Program-made: the position numbers and the translations under genes
Part shown: positions 27,183 to 36,870 of the stretch, piece by piece
Position numbering within the stretch: position 1 is the stretch's first letter
How the letters are laid out: the number at the start of each line of letters is the position of its first letter
Source: Streptococcus parapneumoniae
GTDB taxonomy: Bacteria > Bacillota > Bacilli > Lactobacillales > Streptococcaceae
DNA: 64,000 bases
Assembly: GCF_037076355.1 (NCBI RefSeq)
Contig: NZ_AP026968.1
Coordinates: 2,062,501-2,126,500, forward strand
Direction: 5' to 3'
Notes under the pieces: model-generated
Databases searched by the model: none
What the model was told of the DNA's origin: nothing
The model's input: only the letters and a program-made list of their open reading frames with translations

Positions 27183-28562
27183 GATTATGACCGTATTGGT
27201 TTAGTAGGAGCAAATGGTGCTGGAAAAAGCACTTTACTCAGGGTACTTTTAGGAGAATTAACTCCCCCAGGATGTAAAATGAATCGTCTGGGTGAACTTG
27301 CCTATATTCCCCAGTTGGACGAAGTAACTCTGCAGGAGGAAAAAGATTTTGCACTTGTAGGCAAGCTAGGTGTTGAGCAATTAAATATACAGACTATGAG
27401 CGGTGGTGAAGAAACAAGGCTTAAAATAGCACAGGCCTTATCGGCACAGGTTCATGGTATTTTAGCGGATGAACCTACGAGCCATTTAGACCGTGAAGGA
27501 ATTGATTTTCTAATAGGACAGCTAAAATATTTTACAGGTGCACTGTTAGTTATTAGCCATGACCGCTATTTTCTTGATGAAATAGTAGATAAAATATGGG
27601 AACTGAAAGATGGCAAAATCACTGAGTATTGGGGAAACTATTCTGATTATCTTCGTCAGAAAGAGGAAGAACGTAAGAGCCAAGCTGCAGAATACGAACA
27701 ATTTATTGCGGAACGTGCCCGATTGGAAAGGGCTGCGGAGGAAAAGCGAAAACAGGCTCGTAAAATAGAACAGAAGGCAAAAGGTTCTTCAAAGAAAAAA
27801 AGTACTGAAGACGGAGGGCGTTTAGCTCATCAAAAATCAATAGGAAGTAAGGAAAAAAAGATGTATAATGCTGCTAAAACCCTAGAGCACAGGATTGCGG
27901 CCTTAGGAAAAGTAGAAGCTCCGGAAGGCATTCGCAGAATTCGTTTCAGGCAAAGTAAAGCATTGGAGCTCCATAATCCATACCCTATAGTCGGTGCAGA
28001 AATTAATAAAGTATTTGGGGATAAGGCTCTGTTTGAAAATGCATCTTTTCAAATTCCGTTAGGAGCAAAAGTGGCGTTAACTGGTGGTAATGGAATCGGA
28101 AAAACAACTTTAATCCAAATGATCTTAAACCATGAAGAAGGAATTTCTATTTCGCCTAAGGCAAAAATAGGTTACTTTGCACAGAATGGTTACAAGTACA
28201 ACAGTAATCAGAATGTTATGGAGTTTATGCAGAAGGATTGTGACTACAATATATCAGAAATTCGTTCAGTGCTAGCATCTATGGGGTTCAAACAGAACGA
28301 TATTGGAAAAAGTTTATCTGTTTTAAGCGGTGGAGAAATTATAAAATTGTTGCTTGCTAAAATGCTCATGGGTAGATATAACATCCTAATAATGGATGAA
28401 CCCAGTAACTTCCTTGACATACCAAGTTTAGAGGCTTTGGAAATACTAATGAAGGAGTACACCGGAACTATCGTGTTTATCACCCACGATAAACGATTAC
28501 TCGAAAATGTAGCAGATGTAGTTTATGAAATTAGAGATAAGAAAATAAATCTGAAACATTAA
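27099..28562 (+). CDS. msr(D): ABC-F ribosome protection protein Msr(D)
   Basis: A 487-residue ABC-F protein with two ATPase domains and no membrane segments. Walker A motifs are GANGAGKST (about 38) and GGNGIGKTT (about 334); signatures MSGGEETRL and [10 protein letters not shown] charged linker (residues about 185-265) between them reaches the peptidyl transferase centre and displaces macrolides. It acts together with Mef(E). The start at 27099 is the only one that gives the full protein. Confidence 0.95.
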
Positions 28563-28650
28563 ATTTAAGGTAGTCGCTGGTCAGTATAGTCTGTTCTGGT
28601 TGGCGACTCCATTGTTAAAGAGTATAAAGACTTTAGATTTTATGAATATT

Positions 28651-28687
28651 AAAAATAGGAACAGTCAATTGAACTGCTCCTATTTTT
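28651..28687. terminator. convergent terminator between msr(D) and the UvrX-type genes
   Basis: A long hairpin AAAAATAGGA and TCCTATTTTT with inner CAGT/ACTG pairs. It overlaps the stop codon of the gene at 28680-28979 and works in either direction. Confidence 0.75.
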
Positions 28688-28979
28688 CTGCTAAATATAT
28701 TGTAGTTTTCTTATATGTATAATGATAGATTAGCGGATTCTCATCTACGGTACTTACTTCAAATATGAAGAAGTGATCGCGGTTATCTCTGGACTTTTCC
28801 TTATTGAGGACAAAGTAATTCTTACGTGAAGTCGCCATTGTTTTTAGGATATCATCAGTTAGGAAGGTCAATGGAATATTCATGTTAGAGTAGCGGTAGA
28901 AGTCACGTTCAAAATCTTGGTAGCTCTCGCTATAATAGTCCATTTGTAGATGATTACGCTGAAACTCAAGCTGATTCAT
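28680..28979 (-). CDS. small Mega protein of unknown function
   Basis: A 99-residue hydrophilic protein starting MNQLEFQRNHLQMDYYSESY. The start has GGAGG seven bases upstream and overlaps the preceding stop by 14 bases. Similar small proteins follow yolD in UvrX operons on streptococcal elements; function is unknown. Not related to macrolide resistance as far as can be seen. Confidence 0.75.
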   Translation of the reverse strand: MNQLEFQRNHLQMDYYSESYQDFERDFYRYSNMNIPLTFLTDDILKTMATSRKNYFVLNKEKSRDNRDHFFIFEVSTVDENPLIYHYTYKKTTIYLAEK

Positions 28980-29334
28980 AGAGCACCTCCTCGACAAGTT
29001 CAATACTAATAATGTCTTTTAATTTCAAATTGATGTGACCTGTTGTAGTTTTTATCAAAATGAAATCTTTGGTCAGACTTGGTATTGTTCCAGTGTAGGA
29101 AACACGCTTGTTTTTTTCAATCACTTGAATGCGTGTGCGTAGCTGCCCGGCGTATACTTGACTGAGGAGTAATAATTTCTTCTCTAGTGATAAGTCAGAC
29201 ATGTACGTTACTTTGTTTGTATCATCAGAGAGTGCTGATGCATGTTCAGATAGGAAAAAGCCCATCCATTTTTGCATCTTTGTATCCTGGTACTCTCTTG
29301 CTGATTGAAATGGTAAATATGAACGGTCAATCAT
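28966..29334 (-). CDS. YolD-like protein
   Basis: A 122-residue protein (MIDRSYLPFQSAREYQDTKM) whose pattern and place next to a UvrX-type Y-family polymerase remnant fit the YolD family. These partners of UV-repair polymerases are of uncertain function. It is in the leftward gene set of Mega, 12 bases after the upstream gene. Confidence 0.7.
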   Translation of the reverse strand: MIDRSYLPFQSAREYQDTKMQKWMGFFLSEHASALSDDTNKVTYMSDLSLEKKLLLLSQVYAGQLRTRIQVIEKNKRVSYTGTIPSLTKDFILIKTTTGHINLKLKDIISIELVEEVLYESA

Positions 29335-29346
29335 ATCAAATCCTTT

Positions 29347-29682
29347 CTATGCAGAGGCAAGGGTATTTTTATCAAATTGAATCGTAAAACCTTGAATTCC
29401 CCCACCTGTGTAACATTCTTTAAAGCGATTGATTACCTCAGTATAGATTATCACAGATGAGCTTGTTGGCTTAATGCTAAATGTAAATTCCAATGGTAAT
29501 CGGTTTTCAGATTTAGCATGTACTAGTCGTATCGATATTTCAGTTGTTTTGAGTTTTCTCTGACGAAGTTTTGAAGTTGCTGTTTCAACGATTCCATGTA
29601 AAAATCTTTCAAGCATTTCAATATCATTACATCCTTTGCTACGGATTTCTGAAAATTGTACTGTATTTTTTTCTTGTTTCAT
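29347..29682 (-). CDS. conserved hypothetical protein of the UvrX gene set
   Basis: A 111-residue protein (MKQEKNTVQFSEIRSKGCND) with an ISIRLVHAK beta strand. It overlaps the UvrX-like fragment by 4 bases (ATGA), so was once translated after it. No function recognised. Found in this arrangement on Mega and Tn1207-type elements. Confidence 0.7.
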   Translation of the reverse strand: MKQEKNTVQFSEIRSKGCNDIEMLERFLHGIVETATSKLRQRKLKTTEISIRLVHAKSENRLPLEFTFSIKPTSSSVIIYTEVINRFKECYTGGGIQGFTIQFDKNTLASA

Positions 29683-30109
29683 TTTAATCCCTCCAATCCA
29701 CCCGCGGAATGACCACCGATAAGTTTACTGCGTTCAATATTTCTGGAACCTTCAGTTAGGACGGTTCCTTTTTGTATGGCTAAAAAACCAAACTGTTCTC
29801 TGACAACATCAATAGCTGTCTGAAGTCTATTATCTTTTTCAATTTGTTCTACATCATCAAAGAGTGATAGTAGAGTATAGCTTTCATCTACGAAGCCACT
29901 ATAAGATACACCAATTTGTCTCACTGCACCAGAGGTGTATTTTTTCGGAATAATACAAGTACATGACTCACCATTGTTTTGGGGAGATTTGCGGGTTCAA
30001 TTTTATTCTGAGCATTTATAGATTTTTTCATCTCAGTCCTAGAATAGCCAATATGAATAGAAACGACAGTAGTCAATACTAGGGCTACTGTTCCGTTCCA
30101 CAGTATCAT
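29679..30109 (-). pseudogene. UvrX/UmuC-like Y-family polymerase, frameshifted C-terminal fragment
   Basis: Only the little-finger region of a Y-family DNA polymerase remains. The upstream frame reads VVSIHIGYSRTEMKKSINAQ up to LFRK; the downstream frame begins RQIGVSYSGFVDE. Adding one A to the A-run near 29945 joins them (LFRKKYTSGAVRQIG), so a single-base loss broke the frame. The palm and finger domains were lost at the element edge near 30165. Confidence 0.8.
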
Positions 30110-30165
30110 TTAAAAATCATTTTCACACCCTTTCGTCTATTAGTATAGAAGAAAGCTCTCAGCAC

Positions 30166-30297
30166 AGCCTGATAGGTTTCCATACACAACAACTCAAACA
30201 ATGCTTGGTCATCATGGAGGGGTTGACCCCACTCCTCATCATGATAGGCAATGTAGAGCGGATTGGTCACCTTGACCCACGAACAACGTTTTGTCAT
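30166..30297 (-). pseudogene. tag: 3-methyladenine DNA glycosylase I, N-terminal fragment
   Basis: Codons 1-44 of Tag (MTKRCSWVKVTNPLYIAYHD to METYQA). Past 30166 the frame enters Mega sequence and stops at 30106 after 19 foreign residues. The start is 9 bases after the ruvA stop, so it was the second gene of ruvA-tag. Confidence 0.92.
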
Positions 30298-30306
30298 GCT
30301 CTGCTC

Positions 30307-30900
30307 CTATTTGACCAACATTTTAAGGGCCGACTTGATATAGTTCTCAGCTGTATCTGTCGTTCCTTCAAAGAATTTCTTGATTTTCTTGAGTTCGGTC
30401 GCCTTGTATCCCAGTGCCAACATGGCTTCCATGGCTTCTTCCAATTCTTGGTTTTCAGCGCTTGCTTGCACTGCGACCTTAGCAGGAAGGTCATCTCCAG
30501 CAACTACTACCTTGCCTTCCAAGTCCAGCACCATCTGCTGGGCTGTTTTCTTGCCAATTTTAGGGAACTTGGTCAAGTAGGTAATATTCTTGGTTTCGAT
30601 GGCTTGAACCAAGCCAGCATTGTCATCAGCAGCGATAATAGCAAGAGCTGATACAGGACCAATCCCAGAGACCGAAATCAGACTGAGAAAGAGCTTTTTC
30701 TCGTCTTCTGAGCGAAATCCATAAAGCAGATGAGCGTCCTCACGCACGACTTGATGCACATAAATTTGAGTTTCTTGGTTGACCTGTCCTGAGTAAGCAT
30801 AGGGATTAGCCACATGCAGGATATAACCGATACCATTGATTTCAATAACAATGTATTTGGCAGTGATTTTGGTAATGATTCCTTTTAAATATTCGTACAT
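30307..30900 (-). CDS. ruvA: Holliday junction branch migration protein RuvA
   Basis: A 197-residue protein with the N-terminal OB fold, two helix-hairpin-helix motifs ([13 protein letters not shown] near 72-84 and [13 protein letters not shown] near 106-118) and a C-terminal domain that binds RuvB. RuvA tetramers hold the four-way junction. It is 15 bases after mutL; no riboflavin genes lie between them. Confidence 0.96.
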   Translation of the reverse strand: MYEYLKGIITKITAKYIVIEINGIGYILHVANPYAYSGQVNQETQIYVHQVVREDAHLLYGFRSEDEKKLFLSLISVSGIGPVSALAIIAADDNAGLVQAIETKNITYLTKFPKIGKKTAQQMVLDLEGKVVVAGDDLPAKVAVQASAENQELEEAMEAMLALGYKATELKKIKKFFEGTTDTAENYIKSALKMLVK

Positions 30901-30915
30901 AGTTTTCCTTTTAGT

Positions 30916-32865
30916 TTAATATTTCCCCAACTCACGGAGACTGGTGTGATTTTCCTGAATGCGTCGGAACATCTTTTCCATATCCGACTTGGTGAAGTGC
31001 ACCAAAACAGGACGTCCGTGGGGACAGTTGTAGGGATTGTCACATTGAGAGAGCTGATAGAGGAGTTGTCTAGCTGAATGATCATCAATACGATGGTTGG
31101 CCTTAATCGACCGCTTGCAGGACATCATAATAGCCAGCTCTGCTCGGTATTTCTTGATAGAAACTTCCTTGGTCAAGAGTAGCATATCACACATTTCATA
31201 GATGCCTGACTCAATCTCTTCTTCTGCCATCCAAATAGGATGTTCACGTAGGATAAATTGATTTTCCCCGTACTCTGCTAGAAAGACTCCAACTTCCTCC
31301 AAAAGTGCCATTCTTTCCTTAAGACGAAGGGCATCATCCGCTGGAAATTCAAAGATATAGGGCACTAGGAGTTGCTGCTGGCTCTGGTCAACATTGCCAA
31401 TGCTTTCACGATACTCCTCGTACTTAACCCGTTCCTGAGCCGCATGTTGATCTATGATGTAGAGCCCATCTCGCCCTTGGGCAAAGAGATAGGTTCCATG
31501 CATTTGCCCGAAAAATTCCAACTCTGGGAAGCTTGATGATTCTTCTCGCTCCAGCTTGTCATAGGCCTTATCCAGACTGGCTAAATCTAGCTCTGGATGG
31601 TCTAGTTGGTCATAGTTAGCTGGTTTTCTCTCTGCAAAATGCAGTTTTGCCGGCTTAGTCAATTGATCCAAGGTTTCTTTGGCAAACAGAGTCAAATCCT
31701 GCCTTTCCTCAGTCAATTCCACCTGATAATCAGCCACCTCAGCTTGACTAGGTCTTGTAGGCTCAGTTTTCTCATAGTAGAGCGTATTTTCTTTGAGTGG
31801 GAGAATAGTTTGCTCCACCTTCTCACGATTGCGCACGGTCGATTTGGCAAGATTTTCCAAGGCATCAGGTATCAAAGTTTGCTCCTTGAGACTATTAGAA
31901 ATAGCTTCTGAGACAAGGGTCATCAGTTCTTTTTCCTTGGAAATCCGCACCTCTTGCTTGGTTGGGTGCACATTGACATCCGCTAGATAAGGGTCAATAT
32001 GGATATGAATGACAGCCAGTGGAAAACGCCCCACCATGAGCTTACTGCCATAACCGTCAAGAATAGCACGATTGAGTAAAAAGTTCTTGATATAACGACC
32101 ATTGATGAAAAGGCTGATATAGTTGCGGTTGGCTCTAGTTAACTCAGGCAAGGACACAAAGCCAGAAATTTCGAAATCAAGGTCAGAATTCTCAATTTCA
32201 ATCATCTTCTTTGCACTCGCCAAACCGTAAATCCCTGCGATAGCTTGGCGCAGTTGACCAGTCCCTGCTGTCCGCGTCATTTCCTTACCATCACTAATCA
32301 AACTAAAAGAAATTTCAGGATGGGCTAAGCCCAGACGGTTGACAATATCAATAATATGAGACAGCTCCGCTTGCTGGCTCTTCATATACTTGAGGCGGGC
32401 AGGCGTGTTGAAGAAGAGATCCTCCACACAAACCTTGGTTCCCACAGGACTAGTCGCTGGAATGATTTCTTCTACTTCTCCTCCACGAGCGACGAGCTTG
32501 GTTCCATGACTTGCACCATCCATCGCCGTCAAAAGGGTCAGAACACTAACAGAAGCGATAGAAGGCAGAGCTTCACCACGAAAACCAAGCGTCCGAATCC
32601 GAAAGAGATCTGCCTGATTTTTTATCTTACTGGTCGCATGACGACGCAGAGCCAGCTCTACCTCATCGTGGGCAATTCCATGACCATTATCTGTGATTTG
32701 AATCTTCTTGAGACCAGCTTCCTCAATCTCAATGATAATCTGACTAGAACCAGCGTCAATGGCATTTTCTACCAGCTCCTTAACAACGCTAGCTGGACGC
32801 TCGATAACCTCTCCAGCTGCAATCTGGTTTGCCAGCACCTCTGGCAATTCAATAATATGAGACAT
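30916..32865 (-). CDS. mutL: DNA mismatch repair protein MutL (HexB)
   Basis: A 649-residue GHKL ATPase. The N-terminal ATP-binding motif [14 protein letters not shown] (near 26-39) and DNGHGI, GFRGEAL motifs are clear. The C-terminal domain has [14 protein letters not shown], which fits the DQHA-X2-E-X4-E endonuclease metal motif. It couples MutS mismatch recognition to strand removal. First of the mutL-ruvA-tag group. Confidence 0.96.
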   Translation of the reverse strand: MSHIIELPEVLANQIAAGEVIERPASVVKELVENAIDAGSSQIIIEIEEAGLKKIQITDNGHGIAHDEVELALRRHATSKIKNQADLFRIRTLGFRGEALPSIASVSVLTLLTAMDGASHGTKLVARGGEVEEIIPATSPVGTKVCVEDLFFNTPARLKYMKSQQAELSHIIDIVNRLGLAHPEISFSLISDGKEMTRTAGTGQLRQAIAGIYGLASAKKMIEIENSDLDFEISGFVSLPELTRANRNYISLFINGRYIKNFLLNRAILDGYGSKLMVGRFPLAVIHIHIDPYLADVNVHPTKQEVRISKEKELMTLVSEAISNSLKEQTLIPDALENLAKSTVRNREKVEQTILPLKENTLYYEKTEPTRPSQAEVADYQVELTEERQDLTLFAKETLDQLTKPAKLHFAERKPANYDQLDHPELDLASLDKAYDKLEREESSSFPELEFFGQMHGTYLFAQGRDGLYIIDQHAAQERVKYEEYRESIGNVDQSQQQLLVPYIFEFPADDALRLKERMALLEEVGVFLAEYGENQFILREHPIWMAEEEIESGIYEMCDMLLLTKEVSIKKYRAELAIMMSCKRSIKANHRIDDHSARQLLYQLSQCDNPYNCPHGRPVLVHFTKSDMEKMFRRIQENHTSLRELGKY

Positions 32866-33071
32866 CTTTCAGCCCCTTTCTGTATCTATTTTCCTAGAAA
32901 TTGATTAGTGCTATTATACCATATTTCAGAAAGGACAGAAAAACAAGCGCCACATAGGAGCCAAATCCCTCCATATAGACAAAGTCCCTTGCCAGGTGTC
33001 GTAAAATAGTGTTTAATAAGGATATACAGGAAGTGATCACAACCTTGTATAACTGAAAAGGAGAGAAATTT

Positions 33072-33512
33072 ATGAAAGTAGAACTACAGATTAGTGAAAC
33101 TTACGAGGAGGAAAAATTGATTGTCCAAGCACCTCAAGAGACCGAAAAAGTCCAAAAAGTTATCAAATTTGCAGAAAATCTGGACCAAAGAGAAAAAATC
33201 AAAGGAAAGATTGATAATCAGGTCTATCTCGTTGAGATTGGTAAGATACAACGCTTCTATATCGAGAATCGGAAGGTTCTAGCAGAAACGGCGAGTCAGA
33301 CCTACAACATTGATTTACGGCTCTATCAGGTCCTTGAAATTCTGCCAACCAATTTTATCCAAATTTCCCAATCAGAAATCATCAATATCAACTCCATCTC
33401 TCATCTCAAGCTCACGCCCAACGGTCTGGTAGAAATCTTTCTAAAAAACGAAAGCTTCACCTACTCTTCACGCCGTTACCTAAAAACCATCAAGGAGAAA
33501 TTAGAACTATGA
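33072..33512 (+). CDS. LytTR-domain transcriptional regulator
   Basis: A 146-residue protein with a C-terminal LytTR DNA-binding domain (ISQSEIININSISHL near residues 97-111, FTYSSRRYLKTIKEKL at the end) and no receiver domain. Such regulators are often paired with a membrane partner that holds them inactive. Here a DUF3021 membrane protein follows with a 4-base overlap, the typical pairing. Confidence 0.88.
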   Translation: MKVELQISETYEEEKLIVQAPQETEKVQKVIKFAENLDQREKIKGKIDNQVYLVEIGKIQRFYIENRKVLAETASQTYNIDLRLYQVLEILPTNFIQISQSEIININSISHLKLTPNGLVEIFLKNESFTYSSRRYLKTIKEKLEL

Positions 33513-33967
33513 AAAAACAAATCTTCCACGACGCAGCCACCGGTGTTCTTATCGGCCTCATCCTCTCTATCATCTTTTCACTCATTTATTCACCAAGTAC
33601 CTACGCCCCGTTAAGTCCCGACTCTCTTATCGGACAAATGATGACTCAACATCAGGTTCACGGTGCCTTGGTCTTGCTCTACTGCACACTGATCTGGGCA
33701 GCCATTGGTATTCTCTTCAACTTTGGCAAGCGATTATTCAGCCGTGACTGGAGCATGCTTCGTGCCACTCTGACTCATTTCTTCCTTATGCTGGCTGGCT
33801 TTGTCCCACTAGCAACTCTAGCAGGTTGGTTCCCTTTCCACTGGTTCTTCTATCTCCAGCTCATTATCGAGTTTGCGATTGTTTACCTCATCATTTGGGC
33901 TATTTCCTATAAAAGAGCATCAAAAAAAGTGGACCATATCAATCAACTCTTGGAGCATAGAAAGTAA
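33509..33967 (+). CDS. DUF3021 membrane protein
   Basis: A 152-residue protein with four membrane segments. In other streptococci, DUF3021 proteins partner with LytTR regulators and act as their inhibitor; that role is inferred here from the overlap with the LytTR gene. Target genes cannot be named. Confidence 0.85.
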   Translation: MKKQIFHDAATGVLIGLILSIIFSLIYSPSTYAPLSPDSLIGQMMTQHQVHGALVLLYCTLIWAAIGILFNFGKRLFSRDWSMLRATLTHFFLMLAGFVPLATLAGWFPFHWFFYLQLIIEFAIVYLIIWAISYKRASKKVDHINQLLEHRK

Positions 33968-34103
33968 GAAACTCATAATAAGCAAATCCGAGAAAGAAAC
34001 TTCTCGGTTTTTCTTTATCCTGCTGCACCGTTCTATCATAGTAGTTATTTTCAGATCTTCTTTGTGAATTTTCTGTAATTTTCTATCTTTTTTCAAAATA
34101 TTC

Positions 34104-34132
34104 TTGCATTTTCCCAAATTTTTTTGTAGAAT
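34104..34132 (+). promoter_or_regulatory. promoter of the Nramp-family gene
   Basis: -35 TTGCAT (34104-34109), 17-base spacer, -10 TAGAAT (34127-34132). Confidence 0.7.
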
Positions 34133-34149
34133 ATAGATTACATATCCAG

Positions 34150-34164
34150 ATTATTCTGAAAATT
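34150..34164 (+). promoter_or_regulatory. CodY-box-like site
   Basis: ATTATTCTGAAAATT matches 13 of 15 positions of the CodY consensus AATTTTCWGAAAATT. It lies between the -10 and the start codon of the Nramp gene, where binding would repress. A chance match in AT-rich sequence is possible. Confidence 0.4.
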
Positions 34165-34182
34165 CAAAAAGGAGTATCTATC

Positions 34183-35445
34183 ATGTCGCAAGCTATTTCG
34201 TTAAATCAATCAACCTGGACAAGTAAACTAAAAGCAATGGGACCTGGAATCCTAATGGCTTCTGCTGCTGTTGGAGGTTCTCACATTGTATCTTCCACTC
34301 AAGCTGGTGGTTCTTATGGGTGGTCACTACTCCTCTTGGTCATCTTAGCCAATGTCTTTAAATATCCATTTTTCCGTTTTGGTGCTGAATACACAGCTGA
34401 TACTGGAAAGACTTTGGTTGAAGGTTATGCCGAAAAAGGAAAACTCTATCTCTGGATTTTCTTTATCCTCAATGTCTTTTCGGCTATGGTCAACACAGCT
34501 GGTGTCGCCATTCTGTGCTCAGCTATCATCGCCAGCGCCTTCCCAATGATCGGTCTTAGCATCACTCAGTGGTCCCTCATTCTCGTTGCAGTCATTTGGG
34601 CTATGCTACTCTTTGGAGGCTACAAACTCTTAGATGGTATGGTCAAATGGATTATGTCTGCCTTAACCATTGCGACTGTTCTTGCAGTTATCATCGCAGC
34701 GGTCAAGCATCCAGAATACAGTTCTGATTTTGTCGAGAAGACACCTTGGCAAATGGCAGCTCTGCCCTTCATCGTCTCCCTCCTAGGATGGATGCCGGCT
34801 CCTATTGAAATTTCAGCTATCAATTCACTTTGGTCAGCTGAAAAGAGAAAGACCGTCAACTTTAACACAGAAGACGCTCTGTTTGACTTTAACACTGGTT
34901 ATATTGGAACAGCTATCCTAGCCGTCTTCTTTGTAGCACTGGGAGCACTGATTCAGTATCCTACAGGGCAGGCGGTTGAAGCTGCTTCGGCCAAATACAT
35001 CTCTCAATTCGTGGGCATGTATGCCTCTGTTCTTGGCGAATGGTCCCGTTACTTGATTACCTTTATTGCCTTCCTCTGTATCTTTGGAACAGTTATAACT
35101 GTTATCGATGGCTATTCTCGCGTCAATCAGGAATCTCTCCGACTGCTAATCAGTCAAAAAGAAGACAATCGTAAATCTTTGAACATCTGGATGACCATCA
35201 CTGCTATCATCGGTATCGTCATTATCAAGTTCTTCGCTGGTCAGGTGTCAACCATGCTCCGCTTTGCCATGATTGGTTCTTTCCTGACAACACCATTCTT
35301 CGCTCTTTTAAACTACGCCTTGGTAACGCGTGAAAACAAAAATCTTCCTTCTTGGCTCAAACACCTTGCCATTGCAGGATTGATTTTCCTCTTTGGCTTC
35401 GCCATCTTCTTTATCTACGCACTCGCAATCGGAAAAGCAGGTTAA
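34183..35445 (+). CDS. Nramp-family divalent metal transporter
   Basis: A 420-residue membrane protein with about eleven segments. The first helix reads GPGILMASAAVGGSHIVSST, a variant of the Nramp metal motif (usually DPGN) lacking the canonical Asp/Asn, so the substrate may not be Mn2+; some related transporters carry Mg2+ or other solutes. The start has an AAGGAG site. Single gene with promoter and a bidirectional terminator after it. Confidence 0.8.
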   Translation: MSQAISLNQSTWTSKLKAMGPGILMASAAVGGSHIVSSTQAGGSYGWSLLLLVILANVFKYPFFRFGAEYTADTGKTLVEGYAEKGKLYLWIFFILNVFSAMVNTAGVAILCSAIIASAFPMIGLSITQWSLILVAVIWAMLLFGGYKLLDGMVKWIMSALTIATVLAVIIAAVKHPEYSSDFVEKTPWQMAALPFIVSLLGWMPAPIEISAINSLWSAEKRKTVNFNTEDALFDFNTGYIGTAILAVFFVALGALIQYPTGQAVEAASAKYISQFVGMYASVLGEWSRYLITFIAFLCIFGTVITVIDGYSRVNQESLRLLISQKEDNRKSLNIWMTITAIIGIVIIKFFAGQVSTMLRFAMIGSFLTTPFFALLNYALVTRENKNLPSWLKHLAIAGLIFLFGFAIFFIYALAIGKAG

Positions 35446-35468
35446 CTGACAAGCGCGAGATGAAGATA

Positions 35469-35573
35469 ATACTCTTCGCAAATCAAATTCAAACCACGTC
35501 AACGTCGCCTTGCCGTACTCAAGTACAGCCTGCGGCTAGTTTCCTAGTTTGCTCTTTGATTTTCATTGAGTAT
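35469..35573 (-). repeat. BOX-type repeat, second copy
   Basis: A 105-base element closely similar to 6456-6559, with TACGGCAAGGCGACGTTGACG at the boxA core and the same terminal inverted repeats. It is just past the Nramp gene. Confidence 0.85.
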
Positions 35574-35616
35574 AAGGTTTCATTTCAAGAGAAAATGCAG
35601 CAAATATTTCTATGAT

Positions 35617-35663
35617 AAAAAGCATAAGAACAAGGTTTTGAAGACCTGAACTTATGCTTTTTT
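35617..35663. terminator. bidirectional terminator between the Nramp gene and nrdI
   Basis: Perfect 12-base stem AAAAAGCATAAG/CTTATGCTTTTT, inner AGGT/ACCT pair, and T-runs on both strands. Confidence 0.88.
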
Positions 35664-35728
35664 ACGTTCTCAAAGACTGTTTATACTCAAAAACAGTTGA
35701 AAAATCCCAAGCGCCTCTTATATTGACT

Positions 35729-36199
35729 TTAATTCTCCTTTTCCAACTCATACAAATCTGCGATAATCGCTGCGACACGTTTGATATCTTCCAGCATGCC
35801 TCGCATTTCAAAGTCAGCCAATACAGGGAAACCAAAGCGTTGACTGTATTGCTTAGCTGTCAGGCAGTATTGGTTATTAAAGTTACGATTTCCTGAGCCA
35901 ACTACACCAAAACACTTACTAGCATTGTCACCATAGGCGATAAAATCCCCAACGGGTGTCGTCAAGATCTCGACATCTCCGTTATCAACGCCATTCCCAC
36001 CTTCGAGATAGGTCGGCAAAAAAGCGACATAGGGATGGTCCATCTCATAGAAATTTTTACCTTCCTTGACCAAATCCTTGATATGAATCTTTTGAACCTC
36101 AATTCCCTCGTACTGGGACAAGAGATAATCTTTCAAGCGCGTCACAAAACTTTCAGTGTTGCCACTCAAACTAATATAAACTAAAGAAATTGTCTTCAT
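35729..36199 (-). CDS. nrdI: NrdI flavodoxin-like protein
   Basis: A 156-residue flavodoxin-like protein. NrdI delivers oxidant (superoxide or peroxide) to load the dimanganese-tyrosyl radical cofactor of the class Ib reductase subunit NrdF. The flavin loop [11 protein letters not shown] is at residues about 8-18, and the GSGNRNFN motif is near 100. The start MKTISLVY has a GGAGGTAC site; upstream in-frame codons are not used. nrdEF are outside the window. Confidence 0.92.
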   Translation of the reverse strand: MKTISLVYISLSGNTESFVTRLKDYLLSQYEGIEVQKIHIKDLVKEGKNFYEMDHPYVAFLPTYLEGGNGVDNGDVEILTTPVGDFIAYGDNASKCFGVVGSGNRNFNNQYCLTAKQYSQRFGFPVLADFEMRGMLEDIKRVAAIIADLYELEKEN

Positions 36200-36276
36200 A
36201 TGTACCTCCATGATTTTATTTTTAATCGAAAAAGAACTACCAAGATTGTATCTTGATAGTTCTTTTTTGTCAATAC

Positions 36277-36810
36277 TTAGGCAAGATTTTCTGCTTCCTC
36301 TTCTTCTGCCAAGGCTTTCTGTTGTCGCCACATCTTATAGAAGACAAGAGCTAGGAAGAGAATATTGATGACGATATAGAAAATGCTGACAGCTTTTGAA
36401 CCAATACTCATTGTCAAACGCATGGTCTCATCTTGAACCAACTGCACAGCGTCCTGTAAACCAACATAGCCATAAATCGAACCGATAATAGCTAACAAAA
36501 CATAGCCAACGTAAGTATAGTTTGCATATTGCAAATTCTTACGAATAAGGAAGACAATCGCTACGACCACTAAAATAGCAGATAGCACAATCAAGGCCAT
36601 ATTAAAAATAGAATGATACGCTTCTGCTACTCCATAGTTGTAATTAAGCTGGTCTTCTAATTGCTGAGCACTGACCCCTGCAACTTGTTTCTGAGCGGCA
36701 CGAAGAGCTTCTTTGCTAGGTAAGGGACTCAACATTCCAAACAGAGACATTGCTGAAATAAGGGCAGACAAGATTAACAAGACCCATAGATAAATCGGTT
36801 TCTTTTTCAT
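36277..36810 (-). CDS. membrane protein of unknown function
   Basis: A 177-residue protein with four membrane segments and an acidic C terminus ([13 protein letters not shown]). A membrane-linked role is all that can be said. It is on the same strand as the two-component genes upstream but separated from the regulator by 60 bases with its own AGGAGG site. Confidence 0.7.
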   Translation of the reverse strand: MKKKPIYLWVLLILSALISAMSLFGMLSPLPSKEALRAAQKQVAGVSAQQLEDQLNYNYGVAEAYHSIFNMALIVLSAILVVVAIVFLIRKNLQYANYTYVGYVLLAIIGSIYGYVGLQDAVQLVQDETMRLTMSIGSKAVSIFYIVINILFLALVFYKMWRQQKALAEEEEAENLA

Positions 36811-36870
36811 GATAGAACCTCCTAATAATATTATTCATATTATAGCACTTTTTGTAAAGGAATACAAATC

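Larger units (their letters stand above)
24550..30165 (+). mobile_element. Mega-type macrolide efflux element inserted in tag
   Basis: A 5616-base segment splits tag exactly between the codons for Ala44 and Gly45 with no target-site duplication or terminal inverted repeat seen. It holds a recombinase tail remnant, mef(E), msr(D) with leader peptides, and a convergent set of UvrX/YolD-type genes, the known content of Mega. Without a 107-base duplication at msr(D), its size would be 5509, matching the 5.5-kb Mega form. It carries no transposase or complete integrase of its own. Confidence 0.9.

Noticed and set aside
33972..34010. AAACTTCTCGG area after the DUF3021 gene as a terminator
   Set aside because: A possible GAGAAA/TTTCTC stem exists, but it is short and not clearly followed by a U-run.
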